Shown: in pieces, positions 35,401 through 45,544 of the stretch
Position numbering within the stretch: the stretch's first letter is position 1
Layout: each line of letters opens with the position of its first letter
From: Linanthus parryae
Lineage: Eukaryota > Streptophyta > Magnoliopsida > Ericales > Polemoniaceae
NCBI GenBank assembly: GCA_023055425.1
Contig: JALGPY010000002.1
Location: forward strand, 156,065,345-156,129,344
Direction of reading: 5' to 3'
Length of the DNA stretch: 64,000 bases
Program-made: the position numbers and the translations under genes
Notes under the pieces: model-generated
The model's input: the letters and a program-made list of their open reading frames with translations, nothing else
What the model was told of the DNA's origin: nothing
Databases searched by the model: none

Positions 35401-36117
35401 AAGGGCAGGTTCCTTGGACTTGGCAACTGACTTGCCTTTGCCCTTGGAGGATGAGGCAAACCTTTTGCCCTTTCCTTTCTGTACCATCATAATGGCCTTG
35501 CCCTTACCCTTGTTGATGCTTTGTTCAGCTGTCCTCAACATACTGAGAAAATCTGGCAGTGGTTTCAGGATCTCGTTCATGTTATAGTTCATGATGAACT
35601 GTCCATAACTCTCAGGCAACGACTGCAACACGAGATCGGTTGCCAACTCTTGGCCGACCGGGAATCCCAGTCGGGCGAGATTCTCCAAGTACCCGATCAT
35701 ACGGAGTACATGGGGTCCCACCGGGTTCCCTTATGCTATATGACACTTGAACAGTGCCTTAGAGACCTCATACCTCTCAACCCTTGCCTGCTCTTGGAAG
35801 AGCTGCTTCAGATGCTCGATCATATCGACAACATTCAAGTTTTCGTGTTCCTTCTGAAGCTCAGAAGTCATGGTGCATAGCATAAGGCAGGCCGCATCAT
35901 TAGCGTCATCAACACGCTTTTGATACGTCTTTAGGGCTGCAGGTGTTTGGTTCTCTGGACCTGCTGGAACATGCTCCTCTATTGCTTACAGTTTCTTTTC
36001 TTGCTTGAGAACGATTCTCAAGTTTATGTACCAATCAAGGAAGTTGGTTCCAGAGAGCTTGTCCTTCTCAAGGACATATTGTAGGGAATCTTGTGAACTC
36101 GATGAGTTGTTTGCCAT
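32456..36117 (-). pseudogene. Copia 3 gag-pol polyprotein, broken and internally deleted
   Basis: Gag starts at 36117 (MANNSSSSQDSLQYVLEKDK). A frame change follows, then gag end, CCHC (CHYCSQPGHGRRNC), protease with VLDTGCGSHIC, pre-integrase WHCRLGHI, and integrase SDLGGEY and NGISERRN (35721-34255). The linker between integrase and reverse transcriptase appears partly deleted near 34080-34130. Reverse transcriptase lies at 34067-33080 in two frames (KGRLVAKGFRQ, then YVDDILL near 33440). RNase H lies at 33073-32519 (YTDASFQTDRD, STTEAEYIA), ending at DPLTKPL with two adjacent TAG stops before the usual tail. It is clearly inactive. Confidence 0.88.
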
Positions 36118-37781
36118 TTGGAATTCTACAAAAGGAAAATACGCAAGTTTTAGTATTTGTGAATTTTTGACTATATTCAATAATGGCTAGTTTATCAAAT
36201 ATAGCTCCCACTATTTTTCTACGGATTAATAACCCACAAGATATTAATGCGGAAAATATCCTTATATTTTCTAGTGGGCCAAGATCCATGTTTCATCTCC
36301 TTATGAGCTTGCTTTGGCAAGTCACCCATAATTTGACTACTTTAGGTAGGAACAATTCCAATTGCATCACTTATGCAACTCTTGGTTCAATTAGGCAAAT
36401 AACTCCTTATTTATCCATCCATATGAATAATCCCAATTGATTGCCTCTAGGTTTCTTAATCATATTAATAGCCTAGTTGTGTTTAACCTCTTATTAAACA
36501 ATTGCACATTACTAGCTTGTGCCATCGCATTCCATCATTATGAACCAAGTCGCCATGCTTTGGCACGCACGAACTTGATAAATCAAGATGATAATGAGTG
36601 TTTAAATAACGAGAAGGCAAGAACACAATATTTGAATTTTGAGGGATTTTTAAATTCAATTTTAATTGTTTTGTTGATCAATATCAACTGATCTATCTAT
36701 TTGAGTTTGGGCACAACTCCAAATAATAGATCCGGGTTGTCTAATTATCTTATCATCCTAATTGCATGCATCATCCATACACCAACCACAAAATAATAAG
36801 ACAATAAAGTAAACAACCACAAAACATATATGAACGTGATATGGATATGGCCTTTTCTAGACTAAGATAATTCCAAGCCAATGGAATTATCTATGAACTC
36901 TAAAAGCAAACACATCTCCATGCGTATTGATCTTTTGGTCCATCCTTCATAGTCATGTGGAATGCTCCATGCTCCATCTTTTGTTGCTCCTTTTGGCTTT
37001 GGGCTTCTTTTCTTCAATCTTGGCTAACAATCTACTTTATCTAGCACTAGCTAACTTCTATACTAAATAAAATAAATCTCACAAGTTCAGAAAAAAATTG
37101 CTCGCAGACCATAAAACCCTAATTAATTATTACAATTAATTGATCAGCTCACAGGCCGTAAACCGACCACAAAAAATTAAACATCCACAACAAACCACAT
37201 CCTAAGGCCATATCCAATCACCATGCGAATTGTACATAAACAGTTAAAATCTAATTTTAACGCGCTTGGTCAATTTTAATTGATTTTATGATATTCTAGG
37301 GTTAAAACGGTCCATTGGGCCCAACAATCCAATTGCCCGGGCCCAAAAGGTGAACCGCAAAGGCCCAGGGCCGGCAGGCCCCTAGCCCACGCGGCTAGGC
37401 CGCGGGCTAGGGCTGCCCCGGCCCCTAGGCCAATCCTTTCTTGGGCGGCAAGAAAGGAGGGGCGGTCCCTAGGGGGCGCGAACCTCCTTTGGGAGTTGTT
37501 TCCAAAACAACTCCCTTGCTTGGTGCCCAAGTTTGGTTGTTTCCTTGTATGGAAAGAACTCCTTCTTCCCTAAGGATGCCCAAACCCTGATCTAAGATCC
37601 TAAAATTTCTCAAACTCACTAATTTATGCATCCAATGCAAAAACTAGGTCTTGTTATGATAGATTATTGACAAATTGCATCACATGCTTGACTTGTCTCG
37701 TTTTACGCGATAAACAACAATTTTAAGGTGTAAAACTATCAAAACGTAACACATAAATCACGTTTATGCTCTACGAAATGT
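36118..37781 (-). other. Copia 3 untranslated leader with a GC-rich block
   Basis: About 1.66 kb between primer site and gag. Most is AT-rich. A strikingly G+C-rich stretch at about 37310-37480 contains many GGCCC/GGGCC steps and palindromes such as CCGCGG-like and GGCCGGC motifs. The minus ORF at 37276-37530 is a composition artefact. This could be a structured RNA leader or an acquired sequence. Confidence 0.55.
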
Positions 37782-37794
37782 GGCTATGATACCA
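37782..37794 (-). promoter_or_regulatory. Primer binding site of copia 3
   Basis: On the minus strand TGGTATCATAGCC, with one G-to-T mismatch against the initiator-Met tRNA complement, one base from the LTR. Confidence 0.8.
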
Positions 37795-37795
37795 C

Positions 37796-39219
37796 TGTAG
37801 GGTTTTGATTCATGGATGCGCAACGGAAACAATAATTAACCATGCAAAACCCTCCAGGGATCACAAGTCAAGAGACATAACGATGGTAAAGGAATAAATC
37901 ATTTAACACACCTTAGGGTTCTCCTTTGATGACTTCAAAAGCGAATTGTGTCACGTTCTCTATAGTTGATCCACGCCTAGAGTTGATTTCTAGATCTTCA
38001 AATCCTTGGTTCTAGCCCAGAAAGAGGAAGAGGAAGAAGAATCACGCAAAACGAGACCAAACCAAGGAGGTTCGGCCTCCTTGGTGCCGACGGGGATGGG
38101 CGGCGAGCAAGGGGGGGCTACGGCTCCTTCTTGCTTGCTTGCTCTATCCTTTTTGTTCTCTCCCACTCAAGTTATGATCAATAATGACATAATTATGGGA
38201 AGGAAGGAAGGAGTGTCCTTTATATAGTCCAACAAATCCTTGCCAACTACCTAAAGGACATATTCTAGTCCTACTAGAATTCAATTTAGTCCCTTCCTTG
38301 CAAATTAGTCCCTACTAAGTTTGCAAGGTGTTGCAAAGTGATCCTTCTAATTAATTAATCCAATTAATTAATTCCCAATCTAGTTCAACTCTATATAGCG
38401 TGTGACCCCATAGGTTCTATCTAGTTGGTAGCAACTATTTGCTAATATGGAGCGGTTTCTAGCAAAACATCCATTCTAGCCAACTAATAGAATAGTCATC
38501 TTGACAACCTTTGTACAAGTAATTGTCTCATCCCTTTGTCTCTATATCCGGATTGGAAACGAGACATAAAAGTCACACTCGTATATCCAATCCACAGTTT
38601 CTCGATCCATGGGAATAGCCTTATTCGTGCAAATAACATCAATATCCCATATTGATTTATTTGAGTCTGGCCAGACATTCTATAAGCACTATCCCTCGAG
38701 TGGCCTAGGATATTTTCTCCCGTTATGTGGGAGGGACAAATTCTATCTACTTCCACTACGATCTTTAAGCTTGCTTCTTATTGTATCCGGTACACGCCTT
38801 TATAACTACCCAGTTACGGTGTAGCGTTTAACGCTACCAAAATCACAATAATCCACAACTAGAATATCTAGCGACTTCAAGTCTAAGGATGACAATACCA
38901 TTGCACCGCAAGAAGCACTTGTGACTCAACATAACGTGTATGTAGCCTTCTCGGAGATGGGTCAATCCAGTGCGTCATTACCCTTAATGCAGACCTATGT
39001 GCTAGATAATGATATCTCCATATCAATCCAACCCCATACTAGTCTATAGATGATTGTCCCATTAATCATTATACGGGACTAGGGATATTTAAGATACACA
39101 ACACAATTTTAAATTTAAGGACTTCATTATATTAAATATCCAATAAATAATAAATGAATTTTCTAGCCACAAATAAATTCATACTAAACTAGATTGCCTC
39201 TAGGGCATCTGTTCCAACA
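37796..39219 (-). repeat. 5' LTR of copia 3
   Basis: 1,424 bp, partner of 31019-32444. It begins TGTAGGGTTTTGATTCATGG and ends TCTGTTCCAACA on the plus strand. Confidence 0.9.
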
Positions 39220-39430
39220 ACCACCACCCCAAGGTTACCAACATTTTCATTTTCCCATAAGTAATCTTGAATCTAGCTCTGCCTCGATTAGAGGATTCGT
39301 TTTGAGAACCGGATGTGGTGCTTACATTATTGAAAGCAAAATCGGAGTTTTCTGGAGACAATTTTTATGATCAAGCATTTGCTCTTTTGATTTTAATAGA
39401 AACTAGTAAGGTGGAAAGTGTGTTACACCT
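39220..39430 (-). pseudogene. Old copia relic, piece 4 (gag)
   Basis: The minus-strand reading NSDFAFNNVSTTSGSQNESSNRGRARF matches the Ser/Asn/Gly-rich linker of copia gag in character, and the LLLSHEQMLDHKN block upstream of it resembles the LL..E.RLE.. end of the gag helix. It resumes beyond copia 3 the same relic seen at 30908-31018. No terminal repeats of the relic are visible. Confidence 0.55.
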
Positions 39431-39730
39431 GATAGTTCTAAGTATGGTAAAACCAGATAAAGCATTGTATTAGTAAACTTAATCAGACTTGAGATATTAT
39501 GAAGCAAAAGCTTTGTGTCTCGAATTTACTATACCTAATTCACCAAGCTTGACTTTGCATATCATGCAGATTAAAATGAAACCATACTCAACCTCTAAAA
39601 CATCTTAAGGAGCTACCGAGTTGACATAATTGGGCTTCACTTTTTTGTTTATATCATGGAACTCATAGAATTTTGTGATTGCAGCAGAAGTGATCGGGTC
39701 TACCCTCCATTTAATATTTTTAGAAAAAAG
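39431..39730. other. Unassigned AT-rich sequence
   Basis: May contain further decayed gag of the old relic, but I cannot follow it. No gene is supported. Confidence 0.3.
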
Positions 39731-40030
39731 TCATTCCTTATTTTCCAAAACCCCCAATAAATTTAAGCTGCTAAACCCAGCAAAAACCAATTTCTCTTCA
39801 TACATTGAGGCTTCTTCACTAATGCAATTCCACCATTCTCTTAGTGAAGTACTCCTTGAAATTGAATAAATAAATCTCAACGGTGACGATTTCCATACAT
39901 GTGATGCAAGAGAACGTTGCCTGAAAAAATGGTCCTCAGATTCCACTTCAAGACCACAAATCTTCACTCTTTGTAAGAGTGAATAATCTTTAAAAGTGTT
40001 TCTAATATTGTTAATTATAAAATACTCCAC
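39731..40030 (-). pseudogene. LINE fragment: zf-RVT to RNase H linker
   Basis: A 99-codon minus-strand ORF with ICGLEVESEDHFF and SLASHVWKSSPLRF, the zinc-binding end of plant LINE ORF2, followed by SLREWWNCISEE and a degenerate linker. Cysteines of the motif are partly lost. It has no poly-A or flanking duplication that I can find, so it is an isolated relic. Confidence 0.6.
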
Positions 40031-41000
40031 ATAAGTTTAGTTTTTATGAAAAACACCCCACAAACGAAACAAATTTACCAAAACGCCACATATTTTCCCT
40101 CGGTTCATCCACCCCTGCACCCGAAACGACGTCTCTCTTCCACCAAACGAAGCTTCCTTCCAACTGTGACCCCTACTTCACCTATTTAGCAACTCGGTGG
40201 CGTGTCCAGGCCTTCCAACTCCAATCCTGCTTCCGATTCTCTGTCCTAGACCCTCCCATCTTCTTCGTCTGAGTTCAATTTCGCCACGGACGCCTAAAAT
40301 GCCCTGGGTTCTGATTACGAGGACGAGGAAATTCAAATTACGATGACGAGAAGCGGCAATGAGATGGGTACATTGCTAATTGGAATCCATTAAAAATTCA
40401 ACAACTTCGAATCTTGAGTTCTATTTTCCTAATTTGGCAAACTCGGTTTACCGTAGTATGTTTTGTACATGTAGTCGAACGAAGTTTTCATATTGTATTT
40501 TGTGATTTACCAAGTTTTAAATATGTTATGCACTTTTCCTCCTCATTGTTGGGTTTTAATCTCATCCTTATTGCTTTACTATTACGTTTTACCCTAAATG
40601 CGAAATATTTTGGCGGTTTAATTTGTCAATCTTTGTTTATCTCTACACGCGATTATAGCTTAAAGGAGAGGAATATCCCATCAAAGAGACTAGAAAGGTT
40701 GTGTAGTGGAGAAATCATATAGGATTATAATTAACTGCTGATCAATGTTGTTATTGGATGTAGACTTGTGTATTAGCAGTGAATTTGTCTTTAGCTTTCT
40801 TACCTGTTTTTGAACAGATTGTAAATCTTGCTAATGTGAATTTTGTATGAGTTAATGAAAAATATAAAAACATAATGGAGTTTATCCTTCTTTTGTGTAT
40901 AACTGGACGCAAATTGTTTATTGTTTTTTTTTTCTCTACAAGATATAGTACTGTTACTTGTAGCGCATATTTTGGTGTGAGTAGAATGAGCAAGTGCACA
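40031..41000. other. Intergenic sequence with a possible exon relic
   Basis: Around 40130-40340 the sequence is less AT-rich and has a CT-rich leader-like stretch followed by GATTACGAGGACGAGGAAAT, reminiscent of a gene start with an acidic run. No open frame of useful length supports a gene. The 102-codon ORF at 40414-40722 has no recognisable domain and unlikely composition. Confidence 0.3.
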
Positions 41001-41412
41001 TCTATAGTTATATATAAAAGCTAGGAGGAGAGGAAAAACTCACTCTCCATATGCCATTTGTCAATTAATTATTGTAGGTGAAGACATGTGGAGCGCTTAT
41101 TTGAATTTTTAACCAATGAACATCATTCCTAGTGCCAACTTATCAAAGTAAATGTCCACCATGGAAAATGACTCATGAAGTAACCCTCACATTTTGTATT
41201 TATTATTCAATTCCCCAATTCTGCTTTGAATGACAACTACCTATTAATTTGATTATGAGTTACTAAATTACTAATGGTAAATTGGAAAATAGTTACAATA
41301 ATAAAGTAGGTTACTAAATTGTTAATTATAAGATCTTTTTTCAGCAACTAACAAGGTATTTTGGATGTATTGTATGACAAGTAAAATCCATAATTTAATA
41401 TGCAAATACAAA
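41001..41412 (+). mobile_element. Helitron 5' end fragment
   Basis: Starts TCTATAGTTATATATAAAAG and matches the first roughly 410 bases of the following unit. It breaks off where that unit begins (41413). It has no 3' terminus of its own. Confidence 0.65.
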
Positions 41413-41730
41413 TCTATATTATATATAAAAGCTAGGAGGTGAGGAAAAACTCACTCTCCATATGCCATTTGTCAATTAATTGTTGTAGGTGAAGACATGT
41501 GGAGTGCTTTATTTGGATTTTAAACCAATGAACATCATTCTTAGTCTCAACTTATCAAATTAAATATCCACCATGGAAAATGACTCATGAATTAACCCCC
41601 ACATTTTGTATTTATTGTTCAATTCCCCAATTTTGATTTTAATGACAACTACCTATTAATTTGATTATGAGTTACTAAATTGCTAATGGTAAATTGGATA
41701 ATAATTACAATAATAAAGTAAGTTACTAAA

Positions 41731-42284
41731 TTGTTAATTATAAGATCTTTTTTCATCAACTAATAATGAATTTTGGATGTATTGTATGACAAGTAAAATC
41801 CATAATTTAATATGCAAATACAAATACTACATTATCAATTCCATAATACACCGATTAACCTGTACATGGTCCATCATAGAGCTGAATTGATAAATTTATG
41901 TCCAAATAAAAAAATGTTTAACCAATTACGTTGGGCAAATGGGGTGAAATAGTTAAAAAAAAAATACTTTCATTTAAGAAATAGAAAGAAATTATTATTA
42001 GTTGCAATTGTTAATTATAAGATCTTTTTTCAACAACTAATAAGGTATTTTGGATATATTGTATGATAAGTAAAATCCATAATTTAATATGAAAATACAA
42101 TTACTACATTATTAATTCCATAATACACCGTTTAACCTCTACATGGTCCATCATAGAGCTGAATTGATAAATTTATGTCCAAATACAAAAATGCTTAACC
42201 AATTACGTTGGGCAAATGGGGTGAAATAATTTTAAAAAAAAAATCATTTAAGAAATAGAAAGAAATTATTATCAGGTGCACAAG
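41731..42284. repeat. Tandem duplication of about 276 bp inside Helitron unit 1
   Basis: TTGTTAATTATAAGATCTTT starts at 41731 and again at 42008. The whole segment to AGAAAGAAATTATTAT is repeated with a few changes. Units 2 and 3 have it once. Confidence 0.8.
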
Positions 42285-44950
42285 AAAAAAATGTCAATTT
42301 TATGAGTTAAATAAAATTTAGAATTACCAGTAGAAATTTATATGTTATAAAAGAAAATTTGATCACTTATATAAATAGAAAACTTGCATCAAATATTGTA
42401 ATAACTTTTTTTAGCAATGTAAAAAAAATTACATCACGTGAAGAAAAGTATAATGATTGGCAATACTCCCAATTTATATTACAAGTAACTATTTATATAT
42501 TGATGTCTTACGGTTACACTTTCTTAGTATTCAATATGAATAAATAATGCACTTTATTGTTTACCATTGTTATCAATTAAGATGCTCTATTTCATATCTA
42601 ATATGATATAAGAATATATTTGCTTAATCTAAATTTAAAAAGATTGACATAAGAAATCTGGCAATTGAAAGTTATTGTCCATACTCATTAAGATTTCTCC
42701 AAACAGCTCTGAAGATGGGTACAGAAGGAAATAGAAAAATGAAAAAGGGAACATGTAATTGTGGTACCACTACGACGCCCCACAATATTACATGTTTGAC
42801 TATTTGTATAGTGATAACTTGCAGTTAAACTTTCTAAGTATGTTGTAATAATTTTGGCATTCACATAACCGTTTTACTACTGTTATCACTTATAATATTC
42901 TATGTCTTATCCAAAATTCATTTTAGATGACCGTTTTCGCAATAAATCTATACACAAAACGTCCAATAGGTATTGCGTTTAAGCAACTTTTTAACGATTT
43001 TTGCTCTGTTCTGGCAATATTCTAATGTGTTCGGTTTGCTGCATGTATAAACTTATGTCAATATTATGTAAGTTTATAATTATTGACATTACAAATTCGG
43101 TAATTGGAAAGCATTTTCCGTTCTCATTTATGTTTATAAATTTGATTTAATTTACTTTTAAATTTACTATCAATTATTTTAATTTTTTGTTGGCACATTT
43201 GTAAAGGCTGAAAATAGTATCACTATGATAATGTCAAGTTTATTTTGGTCCAAAAGTGATACTATAAGGATTACCTTTTATCACAAAAAAAAGAAACAAC
43301 TTACATTCTTTCATTTTAATTTTCAGCAGAGAAAAAAAAATCATATCCTCAGGTGTTGCTCAGTTGTAGGATCTTATCAACGTTCATGAATTATAAATCA
43401 TTGATGCACCATTGAATCAGATTAAAATGGTACAATCATATATATTTTCATCAACATTGTTCACGAACTGGAGATGAAACTCCAAGTGGTCACATTCCTC
43501 GCAAATTAAACCACCACATCTAGGTCCCAAGACTGATAGAACTATGGTAAGTGATTTCTATGAATGATGATAATTTTTTTAACAACGCTTTTACGTGAAA
43601 TCACCTCGAATATTAAAATAATTATGATAAACAAAACAAAAAAAATTAGTGTTCATCTAAATCTACAATTTCACTTTTTTATGTATAAAGTTATAATTTC
43701 ATGACTCTCTTAAAAATATATTATTTTTCATGTTTCAAACTCTTATTGGCACATTCTTTATTTTTTTCTAAAATGGGATGAGCTGATTTGCTTTTTTAAG
43801 TTGAGATAGTTTGTTATGAAAAATTCGTTAATATTTTGTAAATATTAAATAAATAAATGTTGATTTATTAAGTTTCTAGGAGTTACATATGAGAGAAATT
43901 ATGAATGTGCATGAATTTTAAAACTGTCTACGACCTAAACTGTATTTAAATGATAAATTTTTAATTACAATTAAATAAATATGAAACTGCTGGTCAAATA
44001 TTCTTATTCTATTTAGAGGAATACATCATTTGTATCGCATAAAGAAAAAACGAATGTGAAATAAAAAATTTGTAATTAAATAATTTTGTATAATCTTTTT
44101 TCTCCCTATAGTTTATTTTATTCTTTATGAACATAGTCTTGACAATCAGTTGTACGTGATCTCTCAGGTAAAATCCACTATCCACATCCCTATCATCATT
44201 GAGACTTCGCGAGTAAGATATTGTTAGTATTTTTTTTTGCAAATATCTGCATTTTGAGCAGCATAAATCAAACATTTCATGCAATATTTTAAGTCATTCT
44301 TTTTATGAAAAGGTCATTGGTTTGATTTCTCTTCCTGTTCTTTAGTACATCAAACCACGTTGACAGTGATACAATTTTTGATACTATATTATTATTTTAT
44401 GTAAAAAAATATGGATCACGATGTGCTTAGTTTCACATTAATGTTTTCCTTAGTGATTTTAGAGGAATTTCATGTCGTTCAGAGATAAGAAGTATTTCAT
44501 AAGACATGTTATGCCATTTCACTTAAAAAAATGAAAATAATTGCATTTCAACCATCATAAAGTAACAAAATTTCTTACCTAATAAAAATAAACAATAATG
44601 CCTCAAATTAAATAAAAATGTTTTGATAGTTTTCAAATATATTTTTCATTAAATTGGAAGTGATTTTGTAAGAAATAAATTTTATAATGGTTTAAATTTA
44701 ATTTAACTTTCTTATATGTATAGTGGATCATGTTAGGATTTACTTTACTTCTCCACCTGAGATTGAATTAGAGCTCAATTTCAGCAACACAATTGGTACA
44801 ATAAATTAGCATGCTCTTCTTAGAGCTTTACTTCACAGGAATCCTGACCAAAATTGTTGCATTTTTTAATTCAGGTTTGACCTAATATAGTTAGATACAT
44901 TTATTCTATTATTATTTTCATAAAAGTGAACAAATAGAACTTACGGCAGA

Positions 44951-44978
44951 CCCGCGCATTGCGCGGGGTATCGCCTAG
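44951..44978 (+). repeat. Helitron 3' hairpin and CTAG end, unit 1
   Basis: CCCGCGC (44951-44957), ATT, GCGCGGG (44961-44967), then GTATCGC and CTAG at 44975-44978. A GC hairpin shortly before a CTRR end is the Helitron termination signal. Confidence 0.9.
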
Positions 44979-45508
44979 TTATATATAAAAGCTATGAGGA
45001 GAGGAAAACTCACTCTCCATATGCCATTTGTCAATTAATTGTTTTAGGTGAAGACATGTGGAGCGCTTATTTGGATTTTTAACCAATGAACATCATTCTT
45101 AGTGCCAACTTGTCAAAGTAAATGTCCACCATGAAAAATGACTCATCAAGTAACCCCCACATTTTGTATTTATTATTCAATTCCCCAATTTTGCTTTTAA
45201 TGACAACTACATATTAATTTGATTATGAGTTACTAAATTGCTAATGGTAAATTGGGTAATAATTACAATAATAAAGTAAGTTACTAAATTGTTAATTATA
45301 AGATCTTTTTTCAGAAACTAATAAGGTATTTTGGATTTATTGTATGACAAGTAAAATCAATAATTTAATATGCAAATACAAATACTACATTATCAATTCC
45401 ATAAGACACCGTTTAACCTCTACATGGTCCATCATAGAGCTGAATTGATAAATTTATGTCCATATACAAAAATGCTTAACCAATTACGTTGGGCAAATGG
45501 GGTGAAAT

Positions 45509-45544
<36 letters not shown>

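Larger units (their letters stand above)
31019..39219 (-). mobile_element. Copia 3, Ty1/copia retrotransposon, decayed
   Basis: An 8.2 kb element with LTRs of 1,426 and 1,424 bp. The primer site is at 37782-37794 (TGGTATCATAGCC, one mismatch to initiator-Met tRNA) and the polypurine tract is at 32445-32455. The flanking duplication is ACCAT/ACCAC (31014-31018 and 39220-39224), one base diverged. The polyprotein is broken by stops, frameshifts and an internal deletion. LTR divergence, the mutated duplication and the broken ORF all say it is older than copia 2. Confidence 0.92.
41413..44978 (+). mobile_element. Helitron, non-autonomous, array unit 1
   Basis: 3,566 bp from a TC start (TCTATATTATATATAAAAGC) to the terminal CTAG. 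Eight bases before the CTAG lies the hairpin CCCGCGC-ATT-GCGCGGG. No Rep/helicase ORF exists. A 275-277-bp internal tandem duplication (41731-42284) accounts for part of its extra length over unit 2. The minus ORF 44009-44284 recurs in unit 2 only because the DNA does. Confidence 0.85.

Noticed and set aside
37276..37640. Ala/Gly/Leu-rich minus ORFs in the copia 3 leader.
   Set aside because: They follow from the GC-rich island. No domain, and they lie between primer site and gag.
40414..40722. A 102-codon plus-strand ORF.
   Set aside because: Hydrophobic, with no recognisable domain, codon pattern or neighbours to support it. Treated as chance.
44951..44967. GC hairpin as a transcription terminator.
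   Set aside because: The CTAG eight bases later, the repeat at 48288 and the following 5' end identify it as a Helitron terminus.
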